Assembly (NCBI GenBank): GCA_016650215.1
Contig: JAENWF010000010.1
Coordinates: 1 to 41,888 of the forward strand
DNA from: Thermoanaerobaculia bacterium
Lineage (GTDB): Bacteria > Acidobacteriota > Thermoanaerobaculia > Gp7-AA8
Reading direction: 5' to 3'
DNA length: 41,888 nt
Position 1 is the first letter of the stretch. Every line of letters starts with the position of its first letter. The translations under genes were made by a program, and so were the position numbers. This document shows, one piece after another, positions 23,360-31,819 of the stretch. The notes under the pieces are model-generated. The model had not been told where the DNA came from. It worked only from the letters and a program-made list of their open reading frames with translations, and searched no databases.

Positions 23360-26106
23360 GGCCGCCACCTTAGACCGAACCACCACCTCGTGCTGCCTCG
23401 CAGCGGCTCATCGAGAATTTTTGCGGCGCCCAGTGTGACATCGAATGCCGGAAGGCGCAGCAGCGGAATCGGACCGCTTCCGATCGACCATTCGACACCC
23501 GCCAGGGCGAGCGACACGCTCCCCGTTCGGTGTTCCTGCCAGAAGAGCGAGAGCGGAAGGATCGGCGTCGTCAAACCGAAACGCAGTCCTTCGTAGTCAT
23601 CGCCCTCAAGAGTCTCCGCCTCGAGCGCCGGTTCGAAGACGCGCCGCGCGAATGCGGAGCGCGGCACGATCGACGATGGCAGACCTCCCACATCGACGGT
23701 CCCGCTGTCGCGCTGATAACGCGCATCGGCCCGCCATCCGCGGCGGCTCACCGACGCGGTGAACGCTCCGCGCGAATGGTCGTCGTCGCCGGTCTCGAGC
23801 GCGCCTTCGATTTGCTGGGAGAATCGCCAGCTGCCGAGGCGCTGCCGCGTGCGCGCGCTCACGGCAAAAAATCCGAGGTCGACGGGACGCCCAAAAAAGC
23901 CACCGGCGTCGATGGTCAGCGTCATGCGCGGGAACGTGAGCGTCCTCGCGGCGCGGACCTCGATCCCTTCGCGTTCGATGCTGCGCTCTTCGGCGTGAAA
24001 GAGATGCGCGGAGATCGCGACCGGCCATCCGTGCCATGCAGATGCGATCGCGCCGCCGCGTTGCGCGCCATCATTGCCGAGGGACGCGATCACAATCGTA
24101 TCGAGGCGCCCGACGATGTCGCCGGCGCGGATCCCGATCTCGCCGGCGCTCTGGCCGGGTGCGAACACGAAACCGGCGAGCGAGAAACGCTCCTGGCGTC
24201 CGAGGCCGTATTCGCGTGCGGGAGCGAGAGTTTCTTCCGCGAAGATCGTGGGCTGTGACGGGTTGGGCGGGAGTGCGGGGACAAGCGTGGGGTCGTACCC
24301 CGGCAGCATGACCGCGGTTTCGCCTTTCGTCATGCGGACGACGAAACCGTCGGGCTCGAGCGACATGAAGAAGAGGCGGCCGTCGGGCGAAGGGGCCGGC
24401 GCGAATGCAGCGCCCGAGCTGCGTGTCAGCGGCTGCCAGGCGCAGTCATGCAGGCGGTGAATCTCGGCGAATCCGCGCGAGGAATGCGTCGCGACGATGT
24501 CGTCGCCCTGCCATTCTGGGGAGGAGACGTTCGCGTCGATTGCAAAGGGAGACGGAAGACCGCCGGCTTGAGAGCCGGCGCCACATCGAGCGTCGCTCGT
24601 GCGCGCGTCCACGGACGATAGGTTCAATTGCCACTTGCCGTCGCGGTGCTCGACGTACGCCAGCCGTTTTCCGTCGCGGCTGACGCGGGGATGCGAGTAG
24701 ATGATGTCGAGCGATGGCTCGTTGAGCTGCGTGACCGCGCCCGACGCGAGATCGACCGACACGAGCTGCGTCAATCCGTGACGGCTTCGCACTGCGACGG
24801 CGGTCCGTCCGCCGGGATTGGGATCGGCGTCCAGAACATCGGCGAGATGCGTGACGCGCCGGTTCGCGCCGGTCGATGGCGTCCAGAGGAAGAGATCGCG
24901 ATGCAGAAAGCCGTCGCGATCCGGCTGGCGATGCGAGTAAAGGATCGAACCATCCGCGGTCCATCGCGGCGACTCGATGTCACCGCCGTCAGGCAGCCGG
25001 AACGTGTGGAGCGGTTTGCGCGGCAGCGGCTTCGTTCGCACCGGCGCGACATCGAGCGGATCGCGCGCAAGCATCTTCGCAATCCGTTCCTCGTACTTGC
25101 GCCGATCCTCCTCGGAATCTTCAGTCGCCCAGATCGCGATCTCGGCCGTCTCGTTTCGACGACGCACGACGAGCGCGATCTTCGTCCCGTCGGGAGAGAC
25201 CGCCGGCTCGCCGCTCGGCCCTGTCGTTTCCTGCCAGAGCTCCCCTTCCGCCATTGACCCGGTGCGATTCACCGTCATCGCCGATGCGGTCAGCTCCGCG
25301 ACGAACTGTCCGTAGAGGCGTCCGGGCGATTCTCCAAAGACGCCGGTGAATGCCCCGTCGAACGAGCGGCTCTGGCGCGCGGTCATGCGGCGCCAGAGAT
25401 TGTGCAGGCTCTCGGGGCCGCTCCGCTGCTCGAGCCACTCTAGAAATGCGGAGCCGGCGAGGTAGGCCATCGACATGCCGGCGAAGCGCGAGTCGGAGTT
25501 GAGCTGCCCATACGAAGGCATGCGCCCGTTCGCCGCCCACTCGCGGAGGATCGCCGCGCGCAGAGTGCTGCTCGGACGTCCCGCGCCGGTGAGGCGTCCC
25601 TCGATGACGGTCGCGTACCCCTCATGAACCCAGCGCGGTGCGCCGAGCGCGATGGTGCCCACCGGCAGGAGGGATCGCTGCAGGAGACGCCGGACGGGAT
25701 TTCGCGACGGACGCGTGAGATGGATGATGTGCGCGACTTCGTGCACGGCGAGAAGATCGATCCAGTTGTTGTAAGCACCGATCTGCTCGTCGGGTCCGGG
25801 CGGCTCGGTATAGAGGATGATGCGCGGCGCATCGAGAAGCGGCCACGCGATGCCGTTCGCGTCGGCTTCCGGGTTCGTGATCACGACATCGATGCGCTCC
25901 GGAAGGTCGTATCCGATCTCCTTGACGACCGCCGCGCGGATCGACTCCAGACGCGACGCCGCGCGCCGGCTCCACGCTTCGAACTCGTTGGGATAATGCA
26001 CACGAAAGTGTGCAGTCTCCAAGGTGCGCCAGTCATCGTGCGGCGCCTGCGCGCGAACAGAAATCGCGGCGAGCAGAACGGTGCTCAGCAGGAAAACGCG
26101 TCGCAT
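23356..26106 (-). CDS. Secreted gluzincin metalloprotease with beta-propeller and C-terminal strand-rich region
   Basis: 916 residues. A signal peptide ends near residue 20 (VRAQA). The N-terminal domain (25-290) is peptidase-MA-like: zinc motif HEVAH at 122-126 and the third ligand Glu162 in WVHEGYA. Residues ~290-630 contain TolB/PD40 propeller repeats (PAVSPDGTKIALV, SPRWTADGSILYS, HPRVSRDGKRLAYV, APSPDGRLFFM). The final ~280 residues are amphipathic strands with aromatic ends, ending in WWFGLRWRP, suggestive of an outer-membrane barrel. The segment at 507-516 is encoded by a palindrome (24559-24587) shared with 28288-28368. Substrate unknown. Confidence 0.85.
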   Translation of the reverse strand: MRRVFLLSTVLLAAISVRAQAPHDDWRTLETAHFRVHYPNEFEAWSRRAASRLESIRAAVVKEIGYDLPERIDVVITNPEADANGIAWPLLDAPRIILYTEPPGPDEQIGAYNNWIDLLAVHEVAHIIHLTRPSRNPVRRLLQRSLLPVGTIALGAPRWVHEGYATVIEGRLTGAGRPSSTLRAAILREWAANGRMPSYGQLNSDSRFAGMSMAYLAGSAFLEWLEQRSGPESLHNLWRRMTARQSRSFDGAFTGVFGESPGRLYGQFVAELTASAMTVNRTGSMAEGELWQETTGPSGEPAVSPDGTKIALVVRRRNETAEIAIWATEDSEEDRRKYEERIAKMLARDPLDVAPVRTKPLPRKPLHTFRLPDGGDIESPRWTADGSILYSHRQPDRDGFLHRDLFLWTPSTGANRRVTHLADVLDADPNPGGRTAVAVRSRHGLTQLVSVDLASGAVTQLNEPSLDIIYSHPRVSRDGKRLAYVEHRDGKWQLNLSSVDARTSDARCGAGSQAGGLPSPFAIDANVSSPEWQGDDIVATHSSRGFAEIHRLHDCAWQPLTRSSGAAFAPAPSPDGRLFFMSLEPDGFVVRMTKGETAVMLPGYDPTLVPALPPNPSQPTIFAEETLAPAREYGLGRQERFSLAGFVFAPGQSAGEIGIRAGDIVGRLDTIVIASLGNDGAQRGGAIASAWHGWPVAISAHLFHAEERSIEREGIEVRAARTLTFPRMTLTIDAGGFFGRPVDLGFFAVSARTRQRLGSWRFSQQIEGALETGDDDHSRGAFTASVSRRGWRADARYQRDSGTVDVGGLPSSIVPRSAFARRVFEPALEAETLEGDDYEGLRFGLTTPILPLSLFWQEHRTGSVSLALAGVEWSIGSGPIPLLRLPAFDVTLGAAKILDEPLRGSTRWWFGLRWRP
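24559..24587. repeat. CCGCCGGCTTGA palindrome inside the metalloprotease gene
   Basis: CCGCCGGCTTGAGAGCCGGC followed by GCCACATC, nearly the same as each arm of the repeat at 28288-28368 (CCGCCGGCTGAAGCCGGCGC CACGTC). It is read in frame as a short low-complexity stretch (RCGAGSQAGGL) between propeller blades. Confidence 0.7.
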
Positions 26107-26143
26107 TCAGCGTGGTAGTGTACGGGCCTCGAAGGGGAACTCA

Positions 26144-27115
26144 ATGCCGAAGCATCCGATGCTGATTCTCGCTGCGCTTTTTCTCACGGTTGCGATCGAA
26201 GCGCAGGAGTCGAAGAAGGCGATGCTCGTCGTTCATGGCGGCGCCGGAACCATCACGCGCAGCAGCATGACGCCCGAGATGGAGAAGGAGTACCGGACGT
26301 CGCTCGAGACCGCGCTGCGCACCGGCTACGCGATCCTCGCGCGCGGCGGCACGAGTCTCGATGCCGTCGAAGCGACGGTCCGTGTTCTCGAAGACAACCC
26401 GCTCTTCAACGCCGGCAAAGGTGCCGTCTTCACGCACGAGGGACGCAACGAGCTCGACGCCTCGATCATGGATGGGAAGACGAAGAAGGCGGGAGCTGTC
26501 GCTGCAGTTTCGATCATCAAGAATCCGATCTCGGCCGCGCGTGCGGTCATGGACAAATCGCCGCACGTGATGATGGCGGGACGCGGCGCTGAGCTCTTCG
26601 CGACGAAGATGGGACTCGAGATCGTAGACCCGTCGTACTTCTGGACCGAGCGCCGCTGGAAGGCGCTGCAGAAAGAGCTGCAGAAAGAGTCACAGGCGAA
26701 ACCGATCGGGACCGTCGGCGCAGTTGCAGTCGATCGCGATGGAAATCTAGCGGCAGCGACATCAACCGGCGGCATGACCAACAAGCAGTTCGGACGCGTT
26801 GGCGATACGCCGATCATCGGCGCGGGCAACTTCGCCGAGAACGAGTCGTGCGCGGTCTCAGGGACGGGACACGGCGAGTACTTTATCCGCTGGACTGTCG
26901 CGTACGACATCGCGGCCTTGATGAAGTATCGCGGCATGACCGTGCAGGCGGCAGCGGACGAAGTCGTGAACAAGAAGCTGAAGGCGGCCGGCGGCGAGGG
27001 TGGCGTGATCGCGATCGACGCCAAGGGAAACTTCGCGATGCCGTTCAACAGCGACGGGATGTACCGCGGTTACATCGGCGCCGACGGCGTGGCGAGGGTT
27101 TCGATTTATCGTTGA
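26144..27115 (+). CDS. Isoaspartyl peptidase/L-asparaginase, exported
   Basis: 323 residues from ATG 26144. A hydrophobic N-terminus (MLILAALFLTVAIEA, cleavage about residue 20) predicts export. The Ntn-hydrolase body has VVHGGAGTI, LFNAGKGAVFTHEGRNELDA and the autoprocessing site with nucleophile Thr190 (PIGTVGAVAVDRDGN), then TSTGGMTNKQFGRVGDTPI and GTGHGEYFIR. It would be cut into alpha and beta chains and hydrolyse isoaspartyl dipeptides and asparagine. E. coli IaaA is cytoplasmic, so export is notable. Divergent from the metalloprotease with 37 bases between. Confidence 0.93.
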   Translation: MPKHPMLILAALFLTVAIEAQESKKAMLVVHGGAGTITRSSMTPEMEKEYRTSLETALRTGYAILARGGTSLDAVEATVRVLEDNPLFNAGKGAVFTHEGRNELDASIMDGKTKKAGAVAAVSIIKNPISAARAVMDKSPHVMMAGRGAELFATKMGLEIVDPSYFWTERRWKALQKELQKESQAKPIGTVGAVAVDRDGNLAAATSTGGMTNKQFGRVGDTPIIGAGNFAENESCAVSGTGHGEYFIRWTVAYDIAALMKYRGMTVQAAADEVVNKKLKAAGGEGGVIAIDAKGNFAMPFNSDGMYRGYIGADGVARVSIYR

Positions 27116-27120
27116 CTCTC

Positions 27121-27141
27121 ATCCTTCGCTTCGCTCAGGAT
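27121..27141. repeat. CCTGAGCGAAGCGAAGGAT repeat, inverted partial copy
   Basis: ATCCTTCGCTTCGCTCAGGA immediately after the asparaginase stop; reverse complement of the copy at 15141. Confidence 0.7.
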
Positions 27142-27162
27142 GACCCGGGGGGTGGACATAAA

Positions 27163-27174
27163 ACGAACGTTCGT
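27163..27174. promoter_or_regulatory. Palindromic TetR-type operator candidate
   Basis: ACGAACGTTCGT is a perfect 12-base palindrome 32 bases upstream of the thioesterase start, in an AT-richer stretch (CATAAAACGAACGTTCGTGC). TetR regulators of fatty-acid genes use such sites and a TetR gene is second in this operon, so autoregulation is likely. Confidence 0.6.
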
Positions 27175-27205
27175 GCTATTTTATCCACGCCTTAGGAGAA
27201 ACGAT

Positions 27206-27646
27206 ATGCACGACGGACTAATCGACGACCTCTTCAATCCCCGCTTCGTCTACTTTTCACCCGTTCATCTCGACGAGCTCACCACACGCGGCTACCTCGA
27301 TCGCGTCGCGTTCGCCTCGCACGTCGACGCGGCCATCGCTGCGTGGCAGATCAACATGGAGAACAAATCGGAGCAGTGTTTTGGCGTGCGCGACATCAGC
27401 GTCGAAACGCTCAGCCCCGTCGTCTCTCCGGGCGTGATGCGCGTCGACGTCTGGGTCGAGCGGATCGATGAGTCGTGCTGCGCGTTCGGATTTCTCTGCT
27501 CGAGCGAGGACGGCAACGTCGCATTCGCGCGGGGCGAACGCTCGATCACGAAGCTCGATCCGCAGTCGCATCAGCCCGCGTCGTGGAGCAAGTCGTTCCG
27601 TATCAAGCACGAGTCGTTGCAGAAAGAGCTTCACGCCTACGCATGA
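27206..27646 (+). CDS. Acyl-CoA thioesterase, hotdog fold (4HBT type)
   Basis: 146 residues from ATG 27206, with ribosome site TAGGAGAA. It has hotdog-type elements: FVYFSPVHLDELTTRGYLDR with the Asp-x-x-Gly-like active region, ASHVDAAIAAWQ helix, then DISVETLSPVVSPGVMRVDV and the closing strands GNVAFARGERSITKLD. It probably hydrolyses acyl- or aryl-CoA esters; chain length unknown. It is coupled to the TetR gene by an ATGA overlap, suggesting the regulator senses an acyl-CoA or related ligand. Confidence 0.82.
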   Translation: MHDGLIDDLFNPRFVYFSPVHLDELTTRGYLDRVAFASHVDAAIAAWQINMENKSEQCFGVRDISVETLSPVVSPGVMRVDVWVERIDESCCAFGFLCSSEDGNVAFARGERSITKLDPQSHQPASWSKSFRIKHESLQKELHAYA

Positions 27647-28254
27647 AGGGTGACCGCACACGGCAGACGATTCTCGAGCGCGCAGTCGATATCGCGTCGC
27701 TCGAAGGTCTCGAGGGCCTTACGATCGGCCGTCTCGCCGACGACCTCGGCATGAGCAAGAGCGGTCTCTTCGCGCACTTTGGGTCGAAAGAGGAGCTGCA
27801 GCTGGCGACGCTCGAGGTTGCGGGCGAGCGCTTCCTCGACGCCGTGCTCCGTCCCGCGCTGAAGGAACCGCGCGGCTATCCGCGGCTAATGGCGATCTGC
27901 AGCGCGTGGATCCGATACGTCAAAGGGAGCGTCTTCCCCGGCGGCTGCTTTTTCGCCGCTGCGTCGTTCGAGTTCGACGGCCGTCCGGGTGTTGTCCGCG
28001 ACCAGCTCGCGAGCACGATGGGCGATTGGATGGCGGCCATCGAAAAGGCCGTGACGATCGCGCAGGACGAAGGCCACCTCGATCCCGAGTTCGACGCTGC
28101 GCAGCTCGCCTTTGAGATCAACTCCATCTTCTTCGGCGCGAACTTTTCGTATCAGCTTCGAGGAGACCGGAAAGCGCTTACGCAGGCAACGACGGCGATC
28201 GAGCACCGTCTCGAAGCGCTGCGGATCAAACCGAGAGCACGCCGCGCGGGATAG
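27643..28254 (+). CDS. TetR/AcrR-family transcriptional regulator
   Basis: 203 residues. The N-terminal helix-turn-helix is clear: RQTILERAVDIASLEGLEGL, then TIGRLADDLGMSKSGLFAHF and GSKEELQLATLEVA. The C-terminal ligand domain (TetR_C_6/YbiH-type) has GYPRLMAICSAWIRY and FPGGCFFAAASFEFDGRPG. It probably represses the thioesterase operon from the palindrome at 27163-27174 and responds to a lipid-type ligand. Starts in the thioesterase stop (ATGA). Confidence 0.9.
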   Translation: MKGDRTRQTILERAVDIASLEGLEGLTIGRLADDLGMSKSGLFAHFGSKEELQLATLEVAGERFLDAVLRPALKEPRGYPRLMAICSAWIRYVKGSVFPGGCFFAAASFEFDGRPGVVRDQLASTMGDWMAAIEKAVTIAQDEGHLDPEFDAAQLAFEINSIFFGANFSYQLRGDRKALTQATTAIEHRLEALRIKPRARRAG

Positions 28255-28287
28255 GTTTTGGAGTGCGGACTCAGAGGGAACGAAAAG

Positions 28288-28368
28288 CCGCCGGCTGAAG
28301 CCGGCGCCACGTCATGCATGGCTCGTGGCAGCATCCGTAAGCGACGTGGCGCCGGCTTCAGCCGGCGG
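28288..28368. repeat. Palindromic element, 26-base perfect inverted repeat
   Basis: Left arm CCGCCGGCTGAAGCCGGCGC plus CACGTC (28288-28313), right arm its exact reverse complement (28343-28368), 29-base spacer. Each arm also folds on itself. It lies between the TetR gene and the 3' end of ispE (convergent) and could act as a bidirectional terminator-like structure. A similar arm is inside the metalloprotease gene. Confidence 0.85.
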
Positions 28369-28399
28369 TTTCCGTCCTCTGTTGCGCCAGATCGCAGCG

Positions 28400-29218
28400 T
28401 TAGAAAGCGGCGGCGACCCGCCGCACTCCGAAGACGTCATCGAACGCGCGTTCTGCTTCATCGCGCGATCTCGCATCGCGAAACGCGCCGGCGATCGTTG
28501 ATCCCGATCCGCTCATTCCCGCCCACGCGGCACCTGCTTCGAGCAGCCGCCGCTTCAACTCGCCGAGCCGCGGCAGCATCGCGAAGATCGGTTCCTCGAA
28601 GTCATTCACGAGCAGATCAGCATGCGCCAGAAAATCCGTCGTGAGTGCGGTGCGGAACGCCGCGATGCCGGCGGGTTTCGAATAGCGGGTGATCCTCGCG
28701 AACGCCTCGCGTGTCGATACGCGCTCCTCGGGAATCAACAACAGCAGCGCGATCTCGCTCGACGGTGCGGCGAGCGGCGTAAGCGCCTCCCCTCTCCCCG
28801 TCGCGTACGCCGTGCCGCCGTCGAGAAAAAACGGCACGTCGGATCCGAGCTGCAACGCGATCTCGTGCATTCGCACGCGCGAGGTTTTCAGCTCGAACAT
28901 CGCATCGAGCGCCATGAGCGTCGCCGCGGCATTCGACGATCCCCCGCCCAGTCCCCCGCCCGACGGGATCCGCTTCCGCAGATCGATGGCCACCGGCGGA
29001 GAGCCGAGGGCGCGCGCCGCACGGATTACGAGATTCGTGTCGTCAACGGGGATCAGCGGATCGTCGCAGGTGAGTGAAAGCCGGGCCGCCGGCTCGAACG
29101 TCAGGTCGTCGTGCAGCGAGATTGCCTGAAAGAGCGTCTCGAGATCATGGAAGCCATCCGCGCGCCGCCCAGTGATTCGCAGCGCCCAGTTGATCTTCGC
29201 ATGCGAACGGACCTTCAT
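28400..29218 (-). CDS. ispE: 4-diphosphocytidyl-2-C-methyl-D-erythritol kinase
   Basis: 272 residues, GHMP kinase. It opens VRSHAKINWALRITGRRADG with HDLETLFQ, has the ATP-binding loop IPSGGGLGGGSSNAAATL and the C-terminal motif AGMSGSGSTIAGAF. It phosphorylates CDP-methylerythritol in the MEP isoprenoid pathway. The last ~9 residues (GVRRVAAAF) and the stop are encoded by the same GGAGTGCGGCGG palindrome found in aroDE. It starts 4 bases inside the upstream lipoprotein gene. Confidence 0.95.
   Translation of the reverse strand: MKVRSHAKINWALRITGRRADGFHDLETLFQAISLHDDLTFEPAARLSLTCDDPLIPVDDTNLVIRAARALGSPPVAIDLRKRIPSGGGLGGGSSNAAATLMALDAMFELKTSRVRMHEIALQLGSDVPFFLDGGTAYATGRGEALTPLAAPSSEIALLLLIPEERVSTREAFARITRYSKPAGIAAFRTALTTDFLAHADLLVNDFEEPIFAMLPRLGELKRRLLEAGAAWAGMSGSGSTIAGAFRDARSRDEAERAFDDVFGVRRVAAAF
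28404..28432. repeat. GGAGTGCGGCGG palindrome at the ispE 3' end
   Basis: AAAGCGGCGGCGACCCGCCG followed by CACTCCGAA. On the coding strand it supplies the last codons of ispE. Matches 38788-38818 (AAAGCGGTGGCAAGCCGCCG CACTCCGAA) at all but a few positions. Confidence 0.7.
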
Positions 29219-29814
29219 CGCTTCGTCGCGATCGTCTCGAGATGCTCGATCTCGAGCGTGTCGCCGCCTCGCGTCACCGTGACCTTGTGCGCCGGAAACT
29301 GCGGCGGATCGAACGACACCGTGACATCCGCAACCGACGCCCGCGCGAGTCCCATCGCGGAGGCTTCGTACAACAACTCGCGACGCGGCGGGAGGCCGAG
29401 AAGCAGCATCGCCATCTCGTACGGCTCGAGCTCGGCGGTGTAGAAGCCAAGCGATCGCGCGAGATCCTCGGCGGTCGTCTTCACCGTCGTTCCTTCGAGA
29501 TGGTTCGTGTACGAGATCCGGTCACCTTCCGCGCGAATCGTCATCGCTGCCGTTCCGATGGGCGTGTATGCGATCAGCTCCATCGTCTCAGGCTTAGTTA
29601 CGACGAGCTGCGCGCGAAACGATTGCACTTCATCGCCGCGCGTCGCGCGCACCTTCATCATGCTGCGTGCGCCGGTGAATGACGCGGCTCGCGCGTGCAA
29701 TTGCGCGAGCGCCTCGTCAGGTGACGAGGATGTCAGAGGAGCGAGCGGAGTGCCCGGGCCCAGCGACCGGCACGCCGTGAAACAGAGCGCGGCGGCGAGT
29801 GCCCATTCCCTCAC
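29215..29814 (-). CDS. Outer-membrane-type lipoprotein, LolB/DUF4292-like
   Basis: 199 residues from GTG 29814. The lipobox is ALCFTAC (Cys15). The mature part (ARAASFTGARSMMKVRAT, QSFRAQLVVTKPETMELIAY, ISYTNHLEG, LLGLPPRRELLY, FPAHKVTVTRGGD) follows the half-barrel pattern of LolB/LolA and DUF4292. Either lipoprotein localisation or an unknown envelope role is possible. It overlaps the upstream TPR gene (GTGA) and the downstream ispE by four bases each. The order TPR protein, LolB-like, IspE recalls the prs/lolB/ispE neighbourhood of Proteobacteria. Confidence 0.75.
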   Translation of the reverse strand: MREWALAAALCFTACRSLGPGTPLAPLTSSSPDEALAQLHARAASFTGARSMMKVRATRGDEVQSFRAQLVVTKPETMELIAYTPIGTAAMTIRAEGDRISYTNHLEGTTVKTTAEDLARSLGFYTAELEPYEMAMLLLGLPPRRELLYEASAMGLARASVADVTVSFDPPQFPAHKVTVTRGGDTLEIEHLETIATKR

Positions 29815-31712
29815 CGCTGCGACTGCCGCTCGACGTCTGAAATCTTCGACCGGAGTTTCGCCCCGTCATCCGCGGAGGGATCGAACGAGAGCGCGGTTCG
29901 ATAGAGCTCGAGCGCGCGCTGCCGCTGCCCTCGCTTGAGGAGCACATCGGCGAGATGTTCGTGCACGGTCGCATCGCGTGGCAGCAGCCGCGCCGCGTCG
30001 GTCAGAAATTTCTCGGCAAGGTCGAGTTTCCCCTGGCGGTAATAAACCCAGCCGAGGGAGTCGACGTAGGCGCCGTTGCGCGGCTCCTGTGCGACGGCGC
30101 GCTGAAGCATGTCAGCGGCGCGGTCGAGATTGACGTTGCGGTCGGCCCACATGTAACCGAGGTAATTGAGGGTTCCGGCGTGCTCGGGATGCTTCTCGAG
30201 GATTTCGAGGAAGGCCTTCTCGGAGGCATCGTGACGTCCGGCGCGCTCGAGCGCCGAACCGAGCTCGAACTTCAGCTCGATCTCGTCAGGCTTCGAGGCG
30301 AGCGCGTTCTTGATCAGATCGATGCCGGCATCGTTGTCGCCCGCCTGAATGAATGCTTCAGCCGTCGCCACAACGCTTCGCGTCCCGAACTTCGCCTGCG
30401 TCGCGGCTGCAATCCGCGCCTTCTCCTTCTCGCCGGAGCGGTGAAGCATCTCGACGTAGCGCGCGTTGACGAACGGGTCCGCGGTGAAGGCGGTGGTCAG
30501 CGGCTCGAGCAATGCGACGCCTTCCGAATATTTTTTCTGTTTGCGGAGCGCCTCGAGTGCGATGTTGATCGCCTGCGCATTCGGCTTGTCGCGGAAGACG
30601 AAGACAGGCTTCGCCGCCTCGACTGCCGCGTCGTAGTTCTCGCGCTGCAGCTCGATGAACGCGAGTTGAGTCCGCGCGAGCACCGCGAGATTGTCGGGCA
30701 CGGCCTCGACCTTGAGCAGCGTGCGGAACGTCTTCTCCGCGTCGTCGAGCTTTCGCTGGCCGATCTGCGTCAGGCCGAAGCTCGCGAGCAGGTCGGGATC
30801 GCTCGGCGACTTCTCGAGCAGCTTCCGATAAATCTTGTCCGCCTCTTCGAACTGCTGGAGATCGTTGAGCGACTCGGCGAGATAGAAGAGGGATCGGGCG
30901 TCGCTCGGATCGGCATCGACGAGCGTGCGGAATGCCTTACGCGCATTCTCCGGCAATCCTGCCCGAAGATAGAAGTACGCCTGATTCCGCTGAAGCTCGA
31001 CGTTGACCGGATCCTGATCGATGAGCGGCTGCAGTACCTCGGCCGCCTTCCGCCACTCGTTCTCTTTCTGATAGATGTCGACGAGCTGCAGGATTGCGGG
31101 ACTGAACGTCGGATCGAGCAGCACGGCGCGCTCGAGGTAAACGCGCGACTCACTTCCGCGTCCAAGCTTCGTCAACACCTGCGCGTAGTTGAAGTTGATA
31201 ACGCGCTGATCGGGAGCGCGCTCGACCAGCGTTGCGAGCACCCGCTCGGCCTCGTCGGTCCGCCCGGCGGCGACGAGAAGTTGCGAGACCGTGACACCGG
31301 TCGAAAGGTCGTCGGGATTCGATTTGAACGCGGCCTGAAGGTGCTTGAGCGCTTCTTCCATCCGCGCGCGATCGCTGCCGGCGCGGTCGAGGAGCACGCG
31401 GCCGAAAATGCGCTGCGCGTCGTAGAACTCGGGGTTCGCCTGCACCAGCTTGCGCAGTTCGCTCTCGGCGCGCTCGATGCGTCCCGCGTCGAGCAGGATC
31501 ATCGCCCGTTCGTAAAGGAGGACCGGATCGGCCGGACTCTTGTCGATGACTCGGTCGATGCGGGAGAGCGCCTCATCGAAGCGCCCCTCGTCGGCAGCGA
31601 GCTTGGCAAGAACGAAGTCGTATGGCTCGGAAGGAAAGTCCTGCGCGCCGGCAATACCCACCACCGCGGCGGCCAGGACGGCCAGAATCAGCATCTTCAT
31701 AGTTGATTTCAT
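29811..31712 (-). CDS. Exported TPR-repeat protein
   Basis: 633 residues from ATG 31712 (MKSTMKMLILAVLAAAVVGI; ATG 31700 is an alternative). The signal peptide ends at about residue 25 (GIAGAQ). The rest is a chain of roughly 14-16 tetratricopeptide repeats, e.g. DPVLLYERAMILLDAGRIER, SDPDLLASFGLTQIGQRKLD, NGAYVDSLGWVYYRQGKLDL and DATVHEHLADVLLKRGQRQR. It is a periplasmic scaffold, similar to BTAD/PilW-like or Bam-associated TPR proteins. Partner unknown; the coupled LolB-like gene hints at outer-membrane assembly. Confidence 0.85.
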   Translation of the reverse strand: MKSTMKMLILAVLAAAVVGIAGAQDFPSEPYDFVLAKLAADEGRFDEALSRIDRVIDKSPADPVLLYERAMILLDAGRIERAESELRKLVQANPEFYDAQRIFGRVLLDRAGSDRARMEEALKHLQAAFKSNPDDLSTGVTVSQLLVAAGRTDEAERVLATLVERAPDQRVINFNYAQVLTKLGRGSESRVYLERAVLLDPTFSPAILQLVDIYQKENEWRKAAEVLQPLIDQDPVNVELQRNQAYFYLRAGLPENARKAFRTLVDADPSDARSLFYLAESLNDLQQFEEADKIYRKLLEKSPSDPDLLASFGLTQIGQRKLDDAEKTFRTLLKVEAVPDNLAVLARTQLAFIELQRENYDAAVEAAKPVFVFRDKPNAQAINIALEALRKQKKYSEGVALLEPLTTAFTADPFVNARYVEMLHRSGEKEKARIAAATQAKFGTRSVVATAEAFIQAGDNDAGIDLIKNALASKPDEIELKFELGSALERAGRHDASEKAFLEILEKHPEHAGTLNYLGYMWADRNVNLDRAADMLQRAVAQEPRNGAYVDSLGWVYYRQGKLDLAEKFLTDAARLLPRDATVHEHLADVLLKRGQRQRALELYRTALSFDPSADDGAKLRSKISDVERQSQR

Positions 31713-31819
31713 CGTAGCACTCGGCAGAGAGAGGAACAGCGAGTGCGGGGGGCGCATTCTGCCTGCAATCCAAACGGGGCAGGACACGGTTACCGTATTG
31801 TGTTAAAAGCGAGAAACGC

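Noticed and set aside
29955..31706. 583-codon plus-strand frame opposite the TPR gene
   Set aside because: No recognisable domain; antisense to a well-formed TPR array with a signal peptide.
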